DNA from: Desulfoluna butyratoxydans
GTDB lineage: Bacteria > Desulfobacterota > Desulfobacteria > Desulfobacterales > Desulfolunaceae
DNA length: 64,000 bases
Direction: 5' to 3'
NCBI RefSeq assembly: GCF_900699765.1
Contig: NZ_CAADHO010000005.1
Location: 124,001 to 188,000, forward strand
Below, piece after piece: positions 63,048 through 64,000 of this stretch. The position numbers and the translations under genes are program-made. A model generated the notes under the pieces. The model saw only the letters and a list, made by a program, of their open reading frames with translations. It did no database searches and was not told where the DNA came from. Position 1 is the first letter of the stretch, and each line of letters begins with the position of its first letter.

Positions 63048-63153
63048 GGGCTATGCCTGGGAATAAAGCACGTAAGCTCTGCCTCCACGATTGAAATCGT
63101 TTCCACTCTGCACGTCTTATCCATTGAGCCCCTCCCCCGCTGTTTTATGACCG

Positions 63154-63228
63154 GCGTCACCGCCCGATGACCTGAGTCACTCCATCCCCCTTTAAAAAAG
63201 TGACGCGCGGACACGTCGAAAGTGACTC
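63154..63228. promoter_or_regulatory. Array of four GTGAC[GT]C heptamers
   Basis: GCGTCAC (63154-63160) and GAGTCAC (63174-63180) are on the minus strand; GTGACGC (63200-63206) and GTGACTC (63222-63228) on the plus strand. The order is two inverted and two direct copies, a likely multimeric binding site, just ahead of the promoter at 63237-63264. Confidence 0.65.
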
Positions 63229-63236
63229 GCAACACA

Positions 63237-63264
63237 TTGACTTAATTCGTTAAATTTCTTATTT
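63237..63264 (+). promoter_or_regulatory. Promoter before the last gene
   Basis: TTGACT (63237-63242) and TTATTT (63259-63264), 16-bp spacer. It is next to the GTGAC[GT]C array and about 55 bp before the start codon. Confidence 0.5.
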
Positions 63265-63318
63265 TCTTCCCGCCACGCGGCGAATCCGCCAACGTTACCC
63301 TTACATGCAGGAGACCCC

Positions 63319-64000
63319 ATGAAACACGCATTACTGACCTTTGCCATGATCCTTTTTCTCTCAGCCCCGGTGCATGCCGTGGAAAATCCCTGGACACGGA
63401 AGCTGCCCTTCAGGGAAGCCGTGGTCACCTATGAAATCTCCGGGACCATGCAGGGAAAAGAGACGGTCTATGTCAAAGACCATGGCCGCACCACCGCGGC
63501 CTACCACACCGAATCCGGGGCGAGCTTCGGGGTGCCCATGAACTCCCGTGAGCTCACCCTCACCACACCGGAGTGGGTCTACACCGTGGACTTAAGCGAC
63601 AACACAGGGACTCGGCAAATCAACCCCAAGAAGGTGATCGAAGACGAGTTTAACCGCCTCTCCCGCAAGGATCAGAAAACACTCGTCAAAAACAGCGAAA
63701 AAATGGGCATCACCATGGTGGGGGACATGAGTGGCTCTGTGGAGAAAAAAGCGGTGAAGATAAAAGGGTATGCCTGCGACAAGGTCACGGCCCTGGGCAT
63801 CGAAACCTTCACCCTCGCCGGAACCGACTTTCCCATGAAGGTGTCGGGCAGCATCATGGGCATGCAGGTCCATGAAGAGGTGACCCGCATTGAGAAAAAA
63901 AGGGTTCCCAAGGAAAAATTCGCCCTGCCCCGGGGGGCCGACATCCGCCATGAACCCGCCGCCGACGCCGTAATCCGGGACCAGATCCACATGATGTTCC
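63319..64000 (+). CDS. Secreted protein of unknown function, truncated by window end
   Basis: Open from ATG 63319 to the last base (227 complete codons). CAGGAG lies 7 nt upstream. The signal peptide (MKHALLTFAMILFLSAPVHA) should be cleaved after VHA. The mature part alternates beta strands (VVTYEISGTMQGKETVYV) with Lys-rich turns and has one Cys. This alternation resembles periplasmic DUF4412-like domains, but I do not recognise it for certain. No stop is seen, so the length is unknown. Located just after the two-component operon and its putative binding array, so it may be the regulated output. Confidence 0.7.
   Translation, partial: MKHALLTFAMILFLSAPVHAVENPWTRKLPFREAVVTYEISGTMQGKETVYVKDHGRTTAAYHTESGASFGVPMNSRELTLTTPEWVYTVDLSDNTGTRQINPKKVIEDEFNRLSRKDQKTLVKNSEKMGITMVGDMSGSVEKKAVKIKGYACDKVTALGIETFTLAGTDFPMKVSGSIMGMQVHEEVTRIEKKRVPKEKFALPRGADIRHEPAADAVIRDQIHMMF

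Overview
The window is a G+C-rich bacterial chromosome segment with compact genes on both strands, many rho-independent terminators and Shine-Dalgarno-led starts. Lipoproteins, outer-envelope genes (CpoB/YbgF, an LpxL-type acyltransferase, an MltC-like transglycosylase) and a sigma-54 activator indicate a Gram-negative. With pyruvate phosphate dikinase, an enlarged acyl-CoA dehydrogenase, a SulP transporter, a DUF169 protein and a pseudokinase type I associate with Desulfobacterota, I infer an anaerobic, probably sulfate-reducing deltaproteobacterium (Desulfobacteria-like). That is an inference from gene content; no rRNA or other taxonomic marker is present, and I see no tRNA gene and no CRISPR array.

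Layout. 1-7350: housekeeping (cpoB/ybgF, dprA, topA, efp, guaA). 7356-10881: a coiled-coil membrane protein, a kinase-like (possibly SidJ-related) protein overlapping a small Cys-rich partner, and a MarC-family membrane protein. 11201-15338: a dimethylarginine dimethylaminohydrolase gene with a structured leader, a 54-residue zinc-ribbon protein, and a polar amino acid ABC transporter (binding protein, permease, ATPase). 15517-20779: a metallophosphoesterase, two small secreted proteins sharing a motif, a DEAD-box RNA helicase and a YkgJ-type Cys-cluster protein. 21233-28896: an envelope block, mostly on the minus strand: MltC-like transglycosylase, two LPP20-type lipoproteins, a transglutaminase-like protein, an LpxL-type acyltransferase and a double zinc-ribbon membrane protein.

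29301-34658 is an accessory stretch that begins AT-rich: GrpB-like protein, three GNAT acetyltransferases, a DUF3465 protein, an adenosine-deaminase-like lipoprotein and another lipoprotein. 34661-38722 carries an enoyl-CoA hydratase, a phosphoribosyltransferase with its own promoter and structured leader, a 230-bp MITE with perfect 14-bp terminal inverted repeats and 8-bp target duplications, and a cytosine/purine permease; the last two genes suggest nucleobase salvage. 38840-43392 has DUF169 and sigma-54 activator genes diverging from a region with three copies of one operator-like sequence, then aspartate ammonia-lyase. 43520-49165 is gene-poor accessory DNA (methyltransferases, LysR/FMN-reductase pair with a palindromic LysR box, a small orphan). 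49166-52795 holds LysE and LysR genes and a SulP transporter.

53471-64000 returns to central metabolism and signalling: pyruvate phosphate dikinase, a heptamer tandem repeat, a FadR-type repressor diverging from an acyl-CoA dehydrogenase with two palindromic operators between them, then a three-gene signalling unit (7TM sensor without a kinase domain, NarL/FixJ response regulator, 7TM histidine kinase). This is followed by an array of four GTGAC[GT]C heptamers ahead of a secreted-protein gene that runs off the window. The best candidates for something undescribed are the pseudokinase pair, the transglutaminase/transglycosylase/LPP20 cluster, the two-sensor signalling unit with its array, and the paired small secreted proteins.
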